Below are positions 16,153 through 24,943 of a stretch of 38,369 nucleotides of DNA, one piece after another; within the stretch, counting starts at the first letter, position 1; every line of letters starts with the position of its first letter. Source of the DNA: a virus; IMG/VR virus record IMGVR_UViG_3300048589_001602, positions 1 to 38,369 of that record. One strand, written 5' to 3'. The notes beneath the pieces were generated by a model. It was not told the DNA's origin. It did not search any database and saw only the letters and a list, made by a program, of their open reading frames with translations. A program made the translations under genes and the position numbers.

Positions 16153-16602
16153 TCAAAGCTCGGTGTAATACGTGAGCGAAACGACCGAAGCAAACTGATT
16201 ACTTTGCTCGAGCTCAGCCGGCAGAAACGGAGGCAATGTGGTTTCCGTTTCGTCAAGTCGCGTGACGCCGCTGAACTGTGCGTCCCGCAGCAGCTCCTCG
16301 ATCTCCTGCGACAGGTCAACCAGCTCATCTTCTGCGGCGATCTGCTGGGCCTCGGTTTCCGCGACGATCTTCTTCTGAACCGCGACGAATACCTGAAACG
16401 TCCGTGCATGCTTCCTGCGGCCGATCCGATCAAGCGTCCGGGGACCGGGAAACACCGTTACCTCGAGCTCGTTCGACGACTCCAGTTCGCTGAACGGTAG
16501 ATTACGACGCACCGCCGAGAACGAGATGCTTAGCTGGGCCTGCTGCGTAGGATTATTCAGCCAAGTCTTGATCTCTTCGCACAACTCAGTGATCTTCGGC
16601 AT
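16153..16602 (-). CDS. Tail terminator-like (tail completion) protein
   Basis: A 149-residue protein whose mixed helix and strand pattern (ITELCEEIKTWLNN, ELEVTVFPGPRTLDRIGRR, RTFQVFVAVQKKI, EIEELLRDAQFSGVTR, ASVVSLTYYTEL) matches gpU/gp17-type tail terminators. These cap the tail tube and meet the head. Position just upstream of the gp10-like gene supports this. Confidence 0.65.
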   Translation of the reverse strand: MPKITELCEEIKTWLNNPTQQAQLSISFSAVRRNLPFSELESSNELEVTVFPGPRTLDRIGRRKHARTFQVFVAVQKKIVAETEAQQIAAEDELVDLSQEIEELLRDAQFSGVTRLDETETTLPPFLPAELEQSNQFASVVSLTYYTEL

Positions 16603-16604
16603 CG

Positions 16605-16982
16605 TTACGTTCCCTTGACCTCGACGGTATGCACACGAATCATCACGCCGTACTGGTCGACCGGATCGTAATGCCGTTCACCTGCCTGGCTGACGACCTC
16701 AAATTTGCGTTGCATGCCGTTGACGTCGGCATACGTGATCTTGTCGCGCCGCTTCGGCGAAACCACGTTTCCTCCGATGACCAATGACGATGCCAACAAC
16801 ACAAAGTCGCTGTCCTTGCTGGATGTGATCGCACCCTCCGCGGTTTCCGTTCGAGTCGTCCGGCCAGCGGGGACCACCGTCAACTCGACGGTCGACCCAT
16901 CCTGTGAATAGGTCGCAGCAACTCCACCAAACGCTGCTAGGCGTTTCCAGTGGAGCTGCATGTGTCTTGCCACTAGCGACAT
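16605..16982 (-). CDS. Head-tail joining (stopper-like) protein
   Basis: A 125-residue protein right after the major capsid gene in transcription order. It has beta-rich sequence (GSTVELTVVPAGRTTRTETA, DFVLLASSLVIGGNVVSPKR, DKITYADVNGMQRKFEVVS) like gpFII or stopper proteins. A weak SD precedes ATG 16982; ATG 16961 is an alternative start. Confidence 0.65.
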   Translation of the reverse strand: MSLVARHMQLHWKRLAAFGGVAATYSQDGSTVELTVVPAGRTTRTETAEGAITSSKDSDFVLLASSLVIGGNVVSPKRRDKITYADVNGMQRKFEVVSQAGERHYDPVDQYGVMIRVHTVEVKGT

Positions 16983-16996
16983 GACAGAACTTTCGA

Positions 16997-17926
16997 TTAC
17001 GGGACGAGCGCGGTTTCGCCAGGGACGAGCGAATCCGTCGTGATTATCGGAATGCCCATGAATTCCGTGGGCAGCGGTGCCATCGCGCCCGTTGGACTAG
17101 TGAACGTCCGAGAGCGCTGCAGCTGCCAAAGCGATCGCTTGTTCATGACGATCATGTTCGGCATTGCCTCGGCCGGGAACAACTCGAGCCCCTTCGTCAG
17201 CAGGTCGTCATCGCACGTGTCGCCGGTCGTATTGCCGACGTTCGCGATGCGCCCCACCGACTTCGCTCCACCGATCTGCAAGCCGATCCACCCCATGATC
17301 GCAGCGACGTATGCGTGATACTTCAGCCCGCTGCCGTCCTGCACCTCTTGCGGCATGTAGGGATCGATCGTGATCCGGCCGTCATTGCCCAGGATGACCT
17401 GGCAATCCGTCCCCATGTCGTTCGTGCGAACCAAGTAGATCGATGTCAAGGCATTACCACCGGTGTCGCCGTAATGCACCATGGATCCGCCCGCGAGTGC
17501 GTTGGCCAAGCCCGCGAAACCTGCAGCGGCACCGCCGATAGTGCCCATCAGAATCTGCTTTTCGGCAACCTTGAGCGCCGCCCTCAGATGGCGCGAAGCC
17601 TCGCGAGCCATGAAGGCATCGGGGCCAAGCCGATATTGATCGGCCAGGGCCTTGTCCACTCGCATCGACGCATCAAGCAGCTTTAGCGTGACCGTGACCA
17701 GCGTATCGGACGACTTGTCGTATTCGATACCTGCATTCACGGAGCGAAATCCAACGACAGGTGCGCCAGATTCCTTGACGTACTTGTGCGTGTCGCCGTC
17801 GGTTTCCTCCGCAGCAAGCGCGTTGAGGAACGGGACCGCGTCAAAGATATCGGTCGCACCCAAGTCCGATGCGTTGGCGTCATTGATGATCGCCAGATCG
17901 GCCAGTGTTTTGAAGTCATCAGGCAT
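16997..17926 (-). CDS. Major capsid protein
   Basis: A 309-residue protein directly after the protease/scaffold gene. The order protease, scaffold, capsid is the standard one. Features fit an HK97-fold capsid: an N-terminal arm (LADLAIINDANASDLGATDIF), a strand-rich middle (YVKESGAPVVGFRSVNAGIE), a helical spine-like segment (LRAALKVAEKQILMG) and a C-terminal LPTEFMGIPIITTDSLVPGE, typical of capsid ends. GAGG stands ten bases before the ATG. Confidence 0.85.
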   Translation of the reverse strand: MPDDFKTLADLAIINDANASDLGATDIFDAVPFLNALAAEETDGDTHKYVKESGAPVVGFRSVNAGIEYDKSSDTLVTVTLKLLDASMRVDKALADQYRLGPDAFMAREASRHLRAALKVAEKQILMGTIGGAAAGFAGLANALAGGSMVHYGDTGGNALTSIYLVRTNDMGTDCQVILGNDGRITIDPYMPQEVQDGSGLKYHAYVAAIMGWIGLQIGGAKSVGRIANVGNTTGDTCDDDLLTKGLELFPAEAMPNMIVMNKRSLWQLQRSRTFTSPTGAMAPLPTEFMGIPIITTDSLVPGETALVP

Positions 17927-18002
17927 TGTCGTATATCCTCAGAATTTGTTGATTGTGGTATGTCGCTGGGTGCGTCGATTAACCACGCCCACATCACTGA
18001 GA

Positions 18003-18389
18003 CTAGGTGCCGGCACGCTTCACGACAGCGGCCAGACCCTTCTTGGCTTTCTTGCGGCTAGGATCTTCATCGGCGGAGAAGTCCACCGGCTCATCAACGC
18101 CGTCACCGCGACGCGCCGAAAGCTTTTGCTTGAGTGCCTCGTTCTCCTCGCGAAGCTTCTTCGTGAACTGGACTTGAGCGGCTTCAAAGCTCAAGCCCTT
18201 CGCGAAGTACAGCGATCCATCCTGCTCGCCAAACGCCTCGATGAACTGGGCGCCTTCCTTCTTGCGAGCCGACAGCTTGTCATCGCTGGCCGGCTCTTGC
18301 TCGGTCGGCGTTGCCGATTCTGCAGGGGTGTTTACCTCAGTGCTGTCGGCAGGCTTCGTTTCGACGTCGTTCGTTGGTTGATCGGACAT
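18003..18389 (-). CDS. Nested scaffolding protein (in-frame internal start)
   Basis: ATG 18389 lies in frame within the protease gene and has a very strong SD (AAAAAGGAGG, five bases upstream). The 128-residue product MSDQPTNDVETKPADST... is acidic, then helical (QVQFTKKLREENEALKQKL), and ends in a Lys/Arg-rich tail (SRKKAKKGLAAVVKR), as scaffolds do. This mirrors Nu3 inside C of lambda. Confidence 0.75.
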   Translation of the reverse strand: MSDQPTNDVETKPADSTEVNTPAESATPTEQEPASDDKLSARKKEGAQFIEAFGEQDGSLYFAKGLSFEAAQVQFTKKLREENEALKQKLSARRGDGVDEPVDFSADEDPSRKKAKKGLAAVVKRAGT

Positions 18390-19205
18390 GGAGTCCTCCT
18401 TTTTGGATATATGCAGCCCGTGAGACTCCATGAAACGAGCCACGAACTGAGAAACACGTTGCGGGTCGACGCTCAGCGATACCAGCTCCGGCGCCTCCGA
18501 TGTCAGGCCCAGTGCGTAGGACACCAGGGCGTCTGCTTCCTTTGCCAGCGATTGTTCCCGGTAAAACAGTCCGTTGGGATTCGCAGCCGGCTCGTCCACG
18601 ACATCCGCGGCCTGCAGTTCCGCAAGCCTCGCATGTGGCAGGTTCTTCTCGTTTCGCTCATCCGGACTGATGAACGTTCCTCGGCCATCATCATCGAACT
18701 GGGTATGGTCACGCTCGAATTCGCGCTCGGCTTTGCGATCCCCGTAGTAGACGATGGACATCCCGAACATGTCCGGATCTTCTTCGGCCAGATCCATCAC
18801 GTAGGCGCCCAAGTCTCCGTCGGGCGTGTTCCGAGCGGATTTGACGATATGCAGGTCACCAATCGCGGCGCCGTCGATCACCTCGACGTTCTTCGCTCGT
18901 GCGGTCAGCTTGCCTAGTCCGTCGCTTGACAACCCAGGATGGGTAAACCGTACCTTGAGCCCTTTGCTATACCCGCGCGCAGCCGAAGCAGTTTGCTCAA
19001 TGAACTCGTCATCGATCCAGTAACCGTGCCCGAGTGCCTCACCGCGTGCGATCAGCGATGCGCCGCGGATGAGGCCCGCACCATAATCGCCACCGTCTCG
19101 CTCAACGCGGGGAAGTCCGTCGCCAGTTTTGAGACCGCGGACGATCTGCGACCGGCTGAATTTCGGTGGTGATTCCAGCACGCTGGATGGATCAACTTTC
19201 GACAT
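18003..19205 (-). CDS. Prohead maturation protease with C-terminal scaffold domain
   Basis: A 400-residue protein. Residues about 35-190 form the protease-like domain (GYWIDDEFIEQTASAARG, VRFTHPGLSSDGLGKLTARA, GDLHIVKSARNTPDGDLGAY, DPDMFGMSIVYYG). The candidate catalytic His is in FTHPG and the Ser in GMSIV. From about residue 273 it becomes a charged, helical scaffold-like tail. It starts 14 bases inside the end of the portal gene (GGAG with nine bases of spacing). An internal start at 18389 makes the scaffold alone, as lambda C contains Nu3. Confidence 0.8.
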   Translation of the reverse strand: MSKVDPSSVLESPPKFSRSQIVRGLKTGDGLPRVERDGGDYGAGLIRGASLIARGEALGHGYWIDDEFIEQTASAARGYSKGLKVRFTHPGLSSDGLGKLTARAKNVEVIDGAAIGDLHIVKSARNTPDGDLGAYVMDLAEEDPDMFGMSIVYYGDRKAEREFERDHTQFDDDGRGTFISPDERNEKNLPHARLAELQAADVVDEPAANPNGLFYREQSLAKEADALVSYALGLTSEAPELVSLSVDPQRVSQFVARFMESHGLHISKKEDSMSDQPTNDVETKPADSTEVNTPAESATPTEQEPASDDKLSARKKEGAQFIEAFGEQDGSLYFAKGLSFEAAQVQFTKKLREENEALKQKLSARRGDGVDEPVDFSADEDPSRKKAKKGLAAVVKRAGT

Positions 19206-20679
19206 CGCCGCCTTCTCCTTGATTCATTACGACGTCGGGACCAAACGCCGACACGCCCGGCAGTGCAAGCGGGTAATTCATTTTTCGGGCGAACTCCAGC
19301 ACCTTGGCATTCGCCTCGATGTTGTCGAAGATGTCGCCGCCGCTCGTCTCACGGACAACGCGATCGAAAGTTGAGAAACCAGCCGCAACCGCCATCGCAT
19401 GACCTCGGACCTCCTTGACGGGGTCCCACCACGGAACGCCGTCCGGGATCCACTCAAATTCGATGTCGTCGAATTCCCAACCTGATGGCAGTCGGATCTC
19501 GTCGTCCTCAACCGCCAGGCCCATCCGCCATTTGGTCAGTTCGTCCAGCACCTCACGGTTGTCTGCAATCTTGGTCTTGCAGCTCTTGATGTATTGAATC
19601 AGCCCGCCTCTGGATCCATAGAAGTTTGTGAACGACTCGTCCCAGAACGAATACGGGATATCGAGCGCCTTCAAGGCCAGGAGGATCATCAAGTTGAGGA
19701 AGTTGACCGTCTCCATCGCCGGCGTCTTGTTCTCGAGAAACTTCGCGTCGTCTCCCGGGTCCATGTCGAGCAGCACCGGCCCCTTGCCGAAATCAATCTC
19801 GTATTTTGAATCCGCGACACCGTCGCCGTCGGCATCGGCTGTCGGTACGACGTGCTCCAACGATGCTTCCGCCGACCTGGTGATGGTGAGGCCGAACATC
19901 TGAGCGACCTTGATCCGAGCCAGCGAATAGTCGAATCCCTCGTAAACATCCTGCAGCGTGTTCACGGCAGCAGCGAACGGGGACACGCCGCGGACCTGGT
20001 CATGCCGCAGTGTCGAGTCGAAATACGCATGCAGGATCATCGAGGCGGCCGGTACGATCCGACCGAACTCAACGCCCTTGTTCTTCCGCTTGCAGATCAT
20101 GTATTCGACCGCTGCGCCTGCAGCACTGAGCCTGACACCGGACACCCAGTCCGTGTTGCGGATACCCTTTGGCAGAGCGGCCGGTGTGTCGATCAGCTCC
20201 GATTCGATCCCCTGGATCTTTCCGCGAGCGTTACTGCCTGGCGTGGATGCGATCTTCAGAATCCCGAAATCTCCGTCCAGGATCCGCCGTGCTTCGGCGA
20301 TACGCATGAACCGTTGCAAGCGGTGACGCCTCGCGATATCGCACCGGTGCCTTCCGCAGTATTTCTGCATGTAGTATTCGAGGTCTCGATTGAACCCTTC
20401 GTCCTTTGTTTTGGCGCGGAACGAAAAGCAGGTGACGTAGTCGAGGTGTTTGCGGCAGATCCAGCTCGCCAGGATGAAATTGCGGACGACGTCGCGGTTC
20501 GTCGCCATCAGCGTCTTACGCTTGCGACTATCGAGGTGCTCGTCCTCCGCCATCACGCGGACCTTTGGCGGCCTCCGCTTTCCAGATGACTCGACGGCAT
20601 CGTACCCATAGCGGCGAACCTCGCCCTGCTGAGCCAGATCGTGAGCGGCCGATACATCGATGCTTCCGAAGTCGATCAT
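19192..20679 (-). CDS. Portal protein, lambda family
   Basis: A 495-residue protein of the lambda gpB type, forming the dodecameric DNA gate at one capsid vertex. Visible family features are DVVRNFILASWICRKHLDYVTCFSF, the strand-helix core SGVRLSAAGAAVEYMICKRK, HAYFDSTLRHDQVRGVSPFAAAVNTLQD and the helical DIPYSFWDESFTNFYGSRGGLIQ segment. Its ATG overlaps the TGA of the gpW-like gene. Gene order terminase, gpW-like, portal, protease and scaffold matches lambda. Confidence 0.9.
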   Translation of the reverse strand: MIDFGSIDVSAAHDLAQQGEVRRYGYDAVESSGKRRPPKVRVMAEDEHLDSRKRKTLMATNRDVVRNFILASWICRKHLDYVTCFSFRAKTKDEGFNRDLEYYMQKYCGRHRCDIARRHRLQRFMRIAEARRILDGDFGILKIASTPGSNARGKIQGIESELIDTPAALPKGIRNTDWVSGVRLSAAGAAVEYMICKRKNKGVEFGRIVPAASMILHAYFDSTLRHDQVRGVSPFAAAVNTLQDVYEGFDYSLARIKVAQMFGLTITRSAEASLEHVVPTADADGDGVADSKYEIDFGKGPVLLDMDPGDDAKFLENKTPAMETVNFLNLMILLALKALDIPYSFWDESFTNFYGSRGGLIQYIKSCKTKIADNREVLDELTKWRMGLAVEDDEIRLPSGWEFDDIEFEWIPDGVPWWDPVKEVRGHAMAVAAGFSTFDRVVRETSGGDIFDNIEANAKVLEFARKMNYPLALPGVSAFGPDVVMNQGEGGDVES

Positions 20680-20885
20680 CAGAAGGAGTCCAGCCTGATC
20701 CGCATTGCACGCGGCCGGACCCGACCGGCCTGAATTGAGTCGGGATCGAGAGCCCGCAACTCTGCCAAACGTTTCCGAGCATGCTCCAAGTTGACCTTGG
20801 TGCTAGTGCCATCGACTGCTGTCTGATCGACAGAGCTGTTGACAATTTCTTCTAGCTCGGCAATTTCAGCTGAGTAGTCAGGCAT
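20679..20885 (-). CDS. gpW-like head-tail connector
   Basis: A 68-residue protein, MPDYSAEIAELEEIVNSSV followed by DGTSTKVNLEHARKRLAELR. This helix, beta-hairpin (glycine-containing turn), helix pattern and small size match gpW-type head completion proteins. It lies between terminase and portal as in lambda. The start at 20885 excludes 13 unlikely residues. The 83 bases upstream (20886-20968) hold no gene; they contain a 7-bp stem (CCGCGTG with CACGCGG) in the leader. Confidence 0.75.
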   Translation of the reverse strand: MPDYSAEIAELEEIVNSSVDQTAVDGTSTKVNLEHARKRLAELRALDPDSIQAGRVRPRAMRIRLDSF

Positions 20886-20968
20886 GATTATTAATCCGCG
20901 TGGGCCCGATGTATTCAGGCACACGCGGCCCGTGAAGGTAGGCGTTCACGCACCCAGCGAGAACTCCC

Positions 20969-21262
20969 TCACTCTACTGATTCAGGCTCGTTGGCCGTTT
21001 TCTCATCTGCTGATATTCGCCGATTTTCAGCGTTGAGCAGCATGTACTGCATGCCGACGAAGCGTCGACCGCAATCGCGGCACTCATACATGTGTCGCTT
21101 TACGACGTTGTAGCGTTCGCCGGTGTCCCACTTTTTCATGATGGCCCCGCATTCATCAACCTTCAGCAGCCGCACAATGCCGACGTTCGATGACTTGCAG
21201 AATTGACAACGACGCGACGGCACCTCAACCACTGGCGGCTTTGGGCGTTTTTTCTTCGACAA
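20969..21262 (-). CDS. Zinc-ribbon protein next to terminase
   Basis: A 97-residue protein starting at TTG 21262, with GGGGAAAA before it. Two Cys pairs (RCQFCKSS and ECRDCGRRF) frame a treble-clef or ribbon zinc site; the ends are basic and acidic. Directly follows the large terminase in transcription order. It may bind DNA during packaging or act as a small terminase, but no helix-turn-helix is visible. Longer starts upstream would overlap the terminase frame. Confidence 0.7.
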   Translation of the reverse strand: MSKKKRPKPPVVEVPSRRCQFCKSSNVGIVRLLKVDECGAIMKKWDTGERYNVVKRHMYECRDCGRRFVGMQYMLLNAENRRISADEKTANEPESVE

Positions 21263-21272
21263 GGCTTTTCCC

Positions 21273-23339
21273 CTATAGATAGCTGACGCGGCGACGCCGC
21301 TTGGTTCGTGATGATGTCGGTGGCTGGTAGGCTTCCCGTTTAATCCCGCACATCGAAGCGCCGACGGCTGATCCGACCAGGAAGTCCCAGAGGTGATTGT
21401 CTGGCCGGCTCGATGGCAACTCCCACTCGTCGACCTTTCGGCCCGCGTACTCAACGCGTTTGTAGTATTCCGATGTCCAATGCTCGCCGATCATCTTGTG
21501 ATGGTCCAGCGGTGCGTCGTAGAGCGCGACCGCATGCTCATTGCCGATTGGCATCGCGATCGACTCGTAAGAAAATGACTTCCAGTAGTTGGCGTCGAAC
21601 GTTAGTAGACGAAGCGATCCCTTATCCGGCCGCGTGTACATCCACTCCTCGCCCTTGATTCCGCCTGGCGGGGTCCGCCATTCGGATATTGGCCGGTCCT
21701 TTGCACGCACACCGCGACCCTTTGCTGGTACCAGAATCGGTGCGTACCGATGCTCTCGGCAGACTCGCTTGACCGGCTTTGGCTTGTAGCCGGAGTCGAC
21801 GAGGATCTTAGCGACGCGCAGAATCGACCCGTCGTCGGTCTTCCACGAACCGTCAGCGATCGTCGTCACGAGCTCGCTGATCGCGTGGTAAATCACACCG
21901 TCTAGGTCGCTACCCTTGGGCGCCACGTCTCGCATCGTCTTGGTGACTTTGCGGAACAGGAAGTGGCGACGTGGCTGCTCTGGGTACGTTCCGTAGGCGA
22001 TCACCTGGCCGCCGAATCGTTGAGTCCACGCAACCAAGCCCCAGGAAAGCACATCGTCATGGACATCGATCTGGCCAGTGATGCAAACCGAGTCGTTGGG
22101 CGCGACGCCTCGCGGGTACGGCCTGACGCGCGTCGCGATGTCTCGCCAGCCAAGCTTCTCGGTATCGGCTTGGCCCTCCTTCGTGTCGTTCTGGCATTCA
22201 TGGAAGAACACATCGGGACCGTCATCGATCAGGATGTTCATTGCGTGCTGAATTGCGGATATCTCGCACGCCGACGGATCGTCCCACGCATAGCACCAGC
22301 TCCATGACGCTTCGGCTCCTGCGTCCATTTCCTTGCGGTGCTTCTTGTAAAACCGCAGCGACTCCTCGAGTGCCTTCCGCTTCGACTCCGGATTGTTCTT
22401 CTCAAAACCGTGCCGGATCTCCCGGTACTGCCCAAGCCAAAGATCCTCAAGCCTCGTCGGCATCGACTTGAGCATCTTGAATCGAACAGCCATCCAGGCA
22501 GGATCGTTCAAGAAGTTTTCAGCGACGTCGTCTTGCTCAATAACGGTGACGTTGGCGACGGCTGCGACGCTTTTGGAGTGGCCACCGCCCCGCAGCACTG
22601 ACCGCTTGATCTTGCGGACGATCTTCGCGACGGTCTGCGGATTCTCGGCATCCTCATCGGTCTGCGGGTCGTCCAGGATGATAAAGTCCGGCCGAAGCAC
22701 TTTGCCCGTAGCGGTCGTGTGTTGGGCCCCGCGTGACGCGTTGACCGCCTTCGCCTCGAGCACGCTGCCGGAACAAACAGAATCCGGGATGGTCGGCATT
22801 ACGACCTGTGCGGCCTTCCATTTGATCTTGGTCAGCTCGCCGAGGTACGTCTGCGAATGGACGGCCTGCGGCTTGCCTCCCAGGCTACGGATCGGGTGGC
22901 ACACCTCTGGGAACAGGTCGAACAAAATCGGGTTGTTCTCGAGCTCCTGCTTCATCGACTCAACAATCTTCTCGGCGGCCGTGGCGTTGGCACAGTAGAC
23001 AGCGACGAAGGAGCGGTGACCGTAGACCACTGCCCAGATAGCGGCCCTTACAGCGATCGCAGTCTTGGCGAAGCCTCGCGGCAGCGCCTGAGCCAAACGC
23101 CCACCGCGAAGAATGGCCTCCTCGAGATTCTTGACTGCCGCAACCTGGTCTTCACTGAATGGCTTGAGTCCCGTCGACTCCGGGAAGCACTTCGTGAGAA
23201 ATCGGTGCAGGTCCAGTTTGCAAGACTCGCGAAGCGACTTCCTTCTGATCTTGGGAAGCTCGCCGATATCAGCAGTGGCAAGCGTTTTATGCCTGGAGTG
23301 AACTGCTTGGCGACTTGGCGAACGGATTACCTTTTCCAC
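21273..23339 (-). CDS. terL: Terminase large subunit
   Basis: A 688-residue packaging motor. The ATPase domain shows a Walker A-like ALPRGFAKT (about residues 83-91), an adenine-binding region and a Walker B FIILDDPQTDED (about 215-226). The C-terminal half is the RNase H-like nuclease, with Asp residues in ITGQIDVHDDVLSWGLVAW, VAKILVDSGYKPKPV and DNHLWDFLVGSAVG. It cuts concatemers and pumps DNA into the prohead. The GTG start at 23339 follows the HNH stop by three bases and has a weak SD. The HNH neighbour suggests a cos-type packager (inference). Confidence 0.92.
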   Translation of the reverse strand: MEKVIRSPSRQAVHSRHKTLATADIGELPKIRRKSLRESCKLDLHRFLTKCFPESTGLKPFSEDQVAAVKNLEEAILRGGRLAQALPRGFAKTAIAVRAAIWAVVYGHRSFVAVYCANATAAEKIVESMKQELENNPILFDLFPEVCHPIRSLGGKPQAVHSQTYLGELTKIKWKAAQVVMPTIPDSVCSGSVLEAKAVNASRGAQHTTATGKVLRPDFIILDDPQTDEDAENPQTVAKIVRKIKRSVLRGGGHSKSVAAVANVTVIEQDDVAENFLNDPAWMAVRFKMLKSMPTRLEDLWLGQYREIRHGFEKNNPESKRKALEESLRFYKKHRKEMDAGAEASWSWCYAWDDPSACEISAIQHAMNILIDDGPDVFFHECQNDTKEGQADTEKLGWRDIATRVRPYPRGVAPNDSVCITGQIDVHDDVLSWGLVAWTQRFGGQVIAYGTYPEQPRRHFLFRKVTKTMRDVAPKGSDLDGVIYHAISELVTTIADGSWKTDDGSILRVAKILVDSGYKPKPVKRVCREHRYAPILVPAKGRGVRAKDRPISEWRTPPGGIKGEEWMYTRPDKGSLRLLTFDANYWKSFSYESIAMPIGNEHAVALYDAPLDHHKMIGEHWTSEYYKRVEYAGRKVDEWELPSSRPDNHLWDFLVGSAVGASMCGIKREAYQPPTSSRTKRRRRVSYL

Positions 23340-23342
23340 TCG

Positions 23343-23786
23343 TTAATCCGCATTATTGCGATCGCCAGCCCACTTGGATGCTACATCTTCGATATTAAAC
23401 CCAGACTGTTGAACATTCACGGCAATCGCACAGCACATAGACACGAATTGATCAGCAATCATTGTGTTCTTTGCACGATTCACATCCCGATGGAGTACTA
23501 CGAGATTCTCCATCACATGTTTTCCACCTTTAGATACTGGAACAACGTGATCGACGTTGGACGTGGATGGATCAAGATCGACACCAGACAGCATGCAACG
23601 AAACCCTTGAGACTCAACAAGTGCTAAAAGCCCCTTTGCGGTAACTTTAGTCAAATCGCGCCCGCTTGCGAATGCCGCTACTTGCTCGCGATGACCATTG
23701 TTTCCATCGGCTTTCCACGTGGCGTCTATTAGAGTTTGCAAGGACAACGAGCGACCGTTGCATTGACTGCGTCCAAGTTTCGACAT
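23343..23786 (-). CDS. HNH endonuclease adjacent to terminase
   Basis: A 147-residue protein. The HNH core is NVDHVVPVSKGG, NLVVLHRDVNRAKN (about residues 89-122), with the first His-containing strand and the Asn/His/Lys of the alpha-metal finger. No CxxC zinc pairs are seen. In many cos phages an HNH protein next to terminase stimulates cleavage (as HK97 gp74), so a packaging role is likely. AAGGGAAGG stands seven bases before the ATG. The preceding small gene ends four bases upstream of its start. Confidence 0.85.
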   Translation of the reverse strand: MSKLGRSQCNGRSLSLQTLIDATWKADGNNGHREQVAAFASGRDLTKVTAKGLLALVESQGFRCMLSGVDLDPSTSNVDHVVPVSKGGKHVMENLVVLHRDVNRAKNTMIADQFVSMCCAIAVNVQQSGFNIEDVASKWAGDRNNAD

Positions 23787-24138
23787 TGACTACCTTCCCT
23801 TCTCGATCAACAGAACGAACACGGCGACGACGGCAAAGCGAAGACCGTCGAACATAGCTCCAATACTCCCATCCGCTGGCACTGTCGGGCGAGTAAGCGC
23901 CGTGCTTCCCCGATTGTCCAAAACTGCGACGACACCATCGTCGCCACTCACGTTTTGCAACAGCCCGGAGCAGTTCGTCATGATCTCCAGCACAGGAGAT
24001 TCGGACTAGCTTTCCAGATGCATTTAGACACCAGGCGTTGCCGGCAGGATCAACCCAGGCCTCGAAGGTCACACAAGATGTAAAGAAAGTGCATGGATTT
24101 GCGCGTTCCCTTTGGCCTCGCGGTGACCTTCTGGTCAT
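23647..24138 (-). CDS. Hypothetical protein, overlapping
   Basis: A reading frame of 163 residues from ATG 24138, which has AGGGA four bases upstream. The first 50 residues look real (CTFFTSCVTFEAWVDPAGNA, LVRISCAGDHDELLRAV), with four Cys. Beyond about residue 50 it overlaps two better-supported genes (23790-23993 and 23343-23786), and its third codon positions lose GC bias. Either the gene ends earlier through an unseen frameshift or only the start is coding. Confidence 0.35.
   Translation of the reverse strand: MTRRSPRGQRERANPCTFFTSCVTFEAWVDPAGNAWCLNASGKLVRISCAGDHDELLRAVAKREWRRWCRRSFGQSGKHGAYSPDSASGWEYWSYVRRSSLCRRRRVRSVDREGKVVNVETWTQSMQRSLVVLANSNRRHVESRWKQWSSRASSGIRKRARFD
23790..23993 (-). 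CDS. Small membrane protein
   Basis: A 67-residue frame (GTG 23993; ATG 23981 also possible). Third codon positions favour G and C, so this frame is probably coding in this stretch. The C-terminal part (GLRFAVVAVFVLLI) is one transmembrane segment, followed by EKGR. It stops four bases before the HNH ATG and so belongs to the same unit. Not recognised; overlaps a weaker frame on the same strand. Confidence 0.45.
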   Translation of the reverse strand: MLEIMTNCSGLLQNVSGDDGVVAVLDNRGSTALTRPTVPADGSIGAMFDGLRFAVVAVFVLLIEKGR

Positions 24139-24181
24139 AAAGTCCCTTTTTGTTTTTATTTTGTTTCGCATTCCGCGATTT

Positions 24182-24748
24182 TCAGCTAACGATCAGCGAA
24201 GCCGTCAACGCCTTGACGTCTCGAAACATTGAGAAGCTAAATGGATTCAATGGCACCAGCAATAGATTGATCACGTGAGCCGTTGGCCCTGGTGGCATTG
24301 GCGTATAGGAAGGATGTGTTGTGACTGCGTTGACCATCGACACGAGATCCGGCGAAAGATGATCGCTTGGCTGCGGTAGCCATGAGACTGCTGATTGATT
24401 CCAGGCGATCGCTGGAGACGAATCCGGCAAATAGATATCTGCAAATCGCGTGGTCGGATAGTGGGGACAATACCACTCGTAATCTTGGAACGGCTCCGGT
24501 GTTGACGCTCCTCCCTGAAACTGGATCCGTGCCGAGCTGTACGAACCTGCAGGTAGTCCACTGATTGAGAAGCAGACGGCGCTAATTTGAAACGCACCGG
24601 CGTATCGCAACTGAGAGGCAGCCGGAACCCCGGTCGCATTGAACAGCAATGGACCTCCTAGGTTCTCGTACTGAATAACCTCGGCCCCGAACTGCGTGCC
24701 CGCTTCAATGTCGCAACAGCATCGACTTACGCACATGCGCTGTTTCAT
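24182..24748 (-). CDS. Hypothetical protein with N-terminal cysteine cluster
   Basis: A 188-residue protein. It starts MKQRMCVSRCCCDIEAG, a Cys-rich N-terminus, and continues with beta-rich sequence (GAFQISAVCFSISGLPAGSY, ARIQFQGGASTPEPFQDYEW). This resembles a jelly-roll or carbohydrate-binding-like fold. ATG overlaps the TGA of the previous gene (ATGA). It lies between the holin-like gene and the terminase region, and is not recognised. Confidence 0.65.
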   Translation of the reverse strand: MKQRMCVSRCCCDIEAGTQFGAEVIQYENLGGPLLFNATGVPAASQLRYAGAFQISAVCFSISGLPAGSYSSARIQFQGGASTPEPFQDYEWYCPHYPTTRFADIYLPDSSPAIAWNQSAVSWLPQPSDHLSPDLVSMVNAVTTHPSYTPMPPGPTAHVINLLLVPLNPFSFSMFRDVKALTASLIVS

Positions 24749-24942
24749 TCGAGCACCGTGACCCTTAGGACGCACACGCAGGAAACGACGATATAGACAC
24801 CCTCACTAAACACGACAGCATTGCCGTTCTGAACCTTGACGAACTGGCCGAAAATCAGGATGAGTCGCCCACGGTTATCGTGACCGCACTCAATCCGTAA
24901 CTCAGCACCGGACTCAATGTCTTCAAATAGATCGCAGGTCAC
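24745..24942 (-). CDS. Small hypothetical protein
   Basis: A 65-residue protein from GTG 24942, starting MTCDLFEDIESGAELRIECG. It resembles the beginning of its downstream neighbour (CCDIEAGTQFGAEVIQYE), suggesting a shared element. The rest is beta-rich (RLILIFGQFVKVQNGNAVVF) with a hydrophobic end. The start lies right after the stop of the holin-like gene. Confidence 0.6.
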   Translation of the reverse strand: MTCDLFEDIESGAELRIECGHDNRGRLILIFGQFVKVQNGNAVVFSEGVYIVVSCVCVLRVTVLE

Positions 24943-24943
24943 G

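Noticed and set aside
17652-18917. Long plus-strand reading frame of 421 codons antisense to capsid and protease/scaffold genes
   Set aside because: It mirrors the codon phase of convincing minus-strand genes and has no SD or recognisable domain.
24139-24171. T-rich tract as an intrinsic terminator
   Set aside because: No GC-rich hairpin precedes it on the plus strand, and on the minus strand it is an A-rich leader of a gene.
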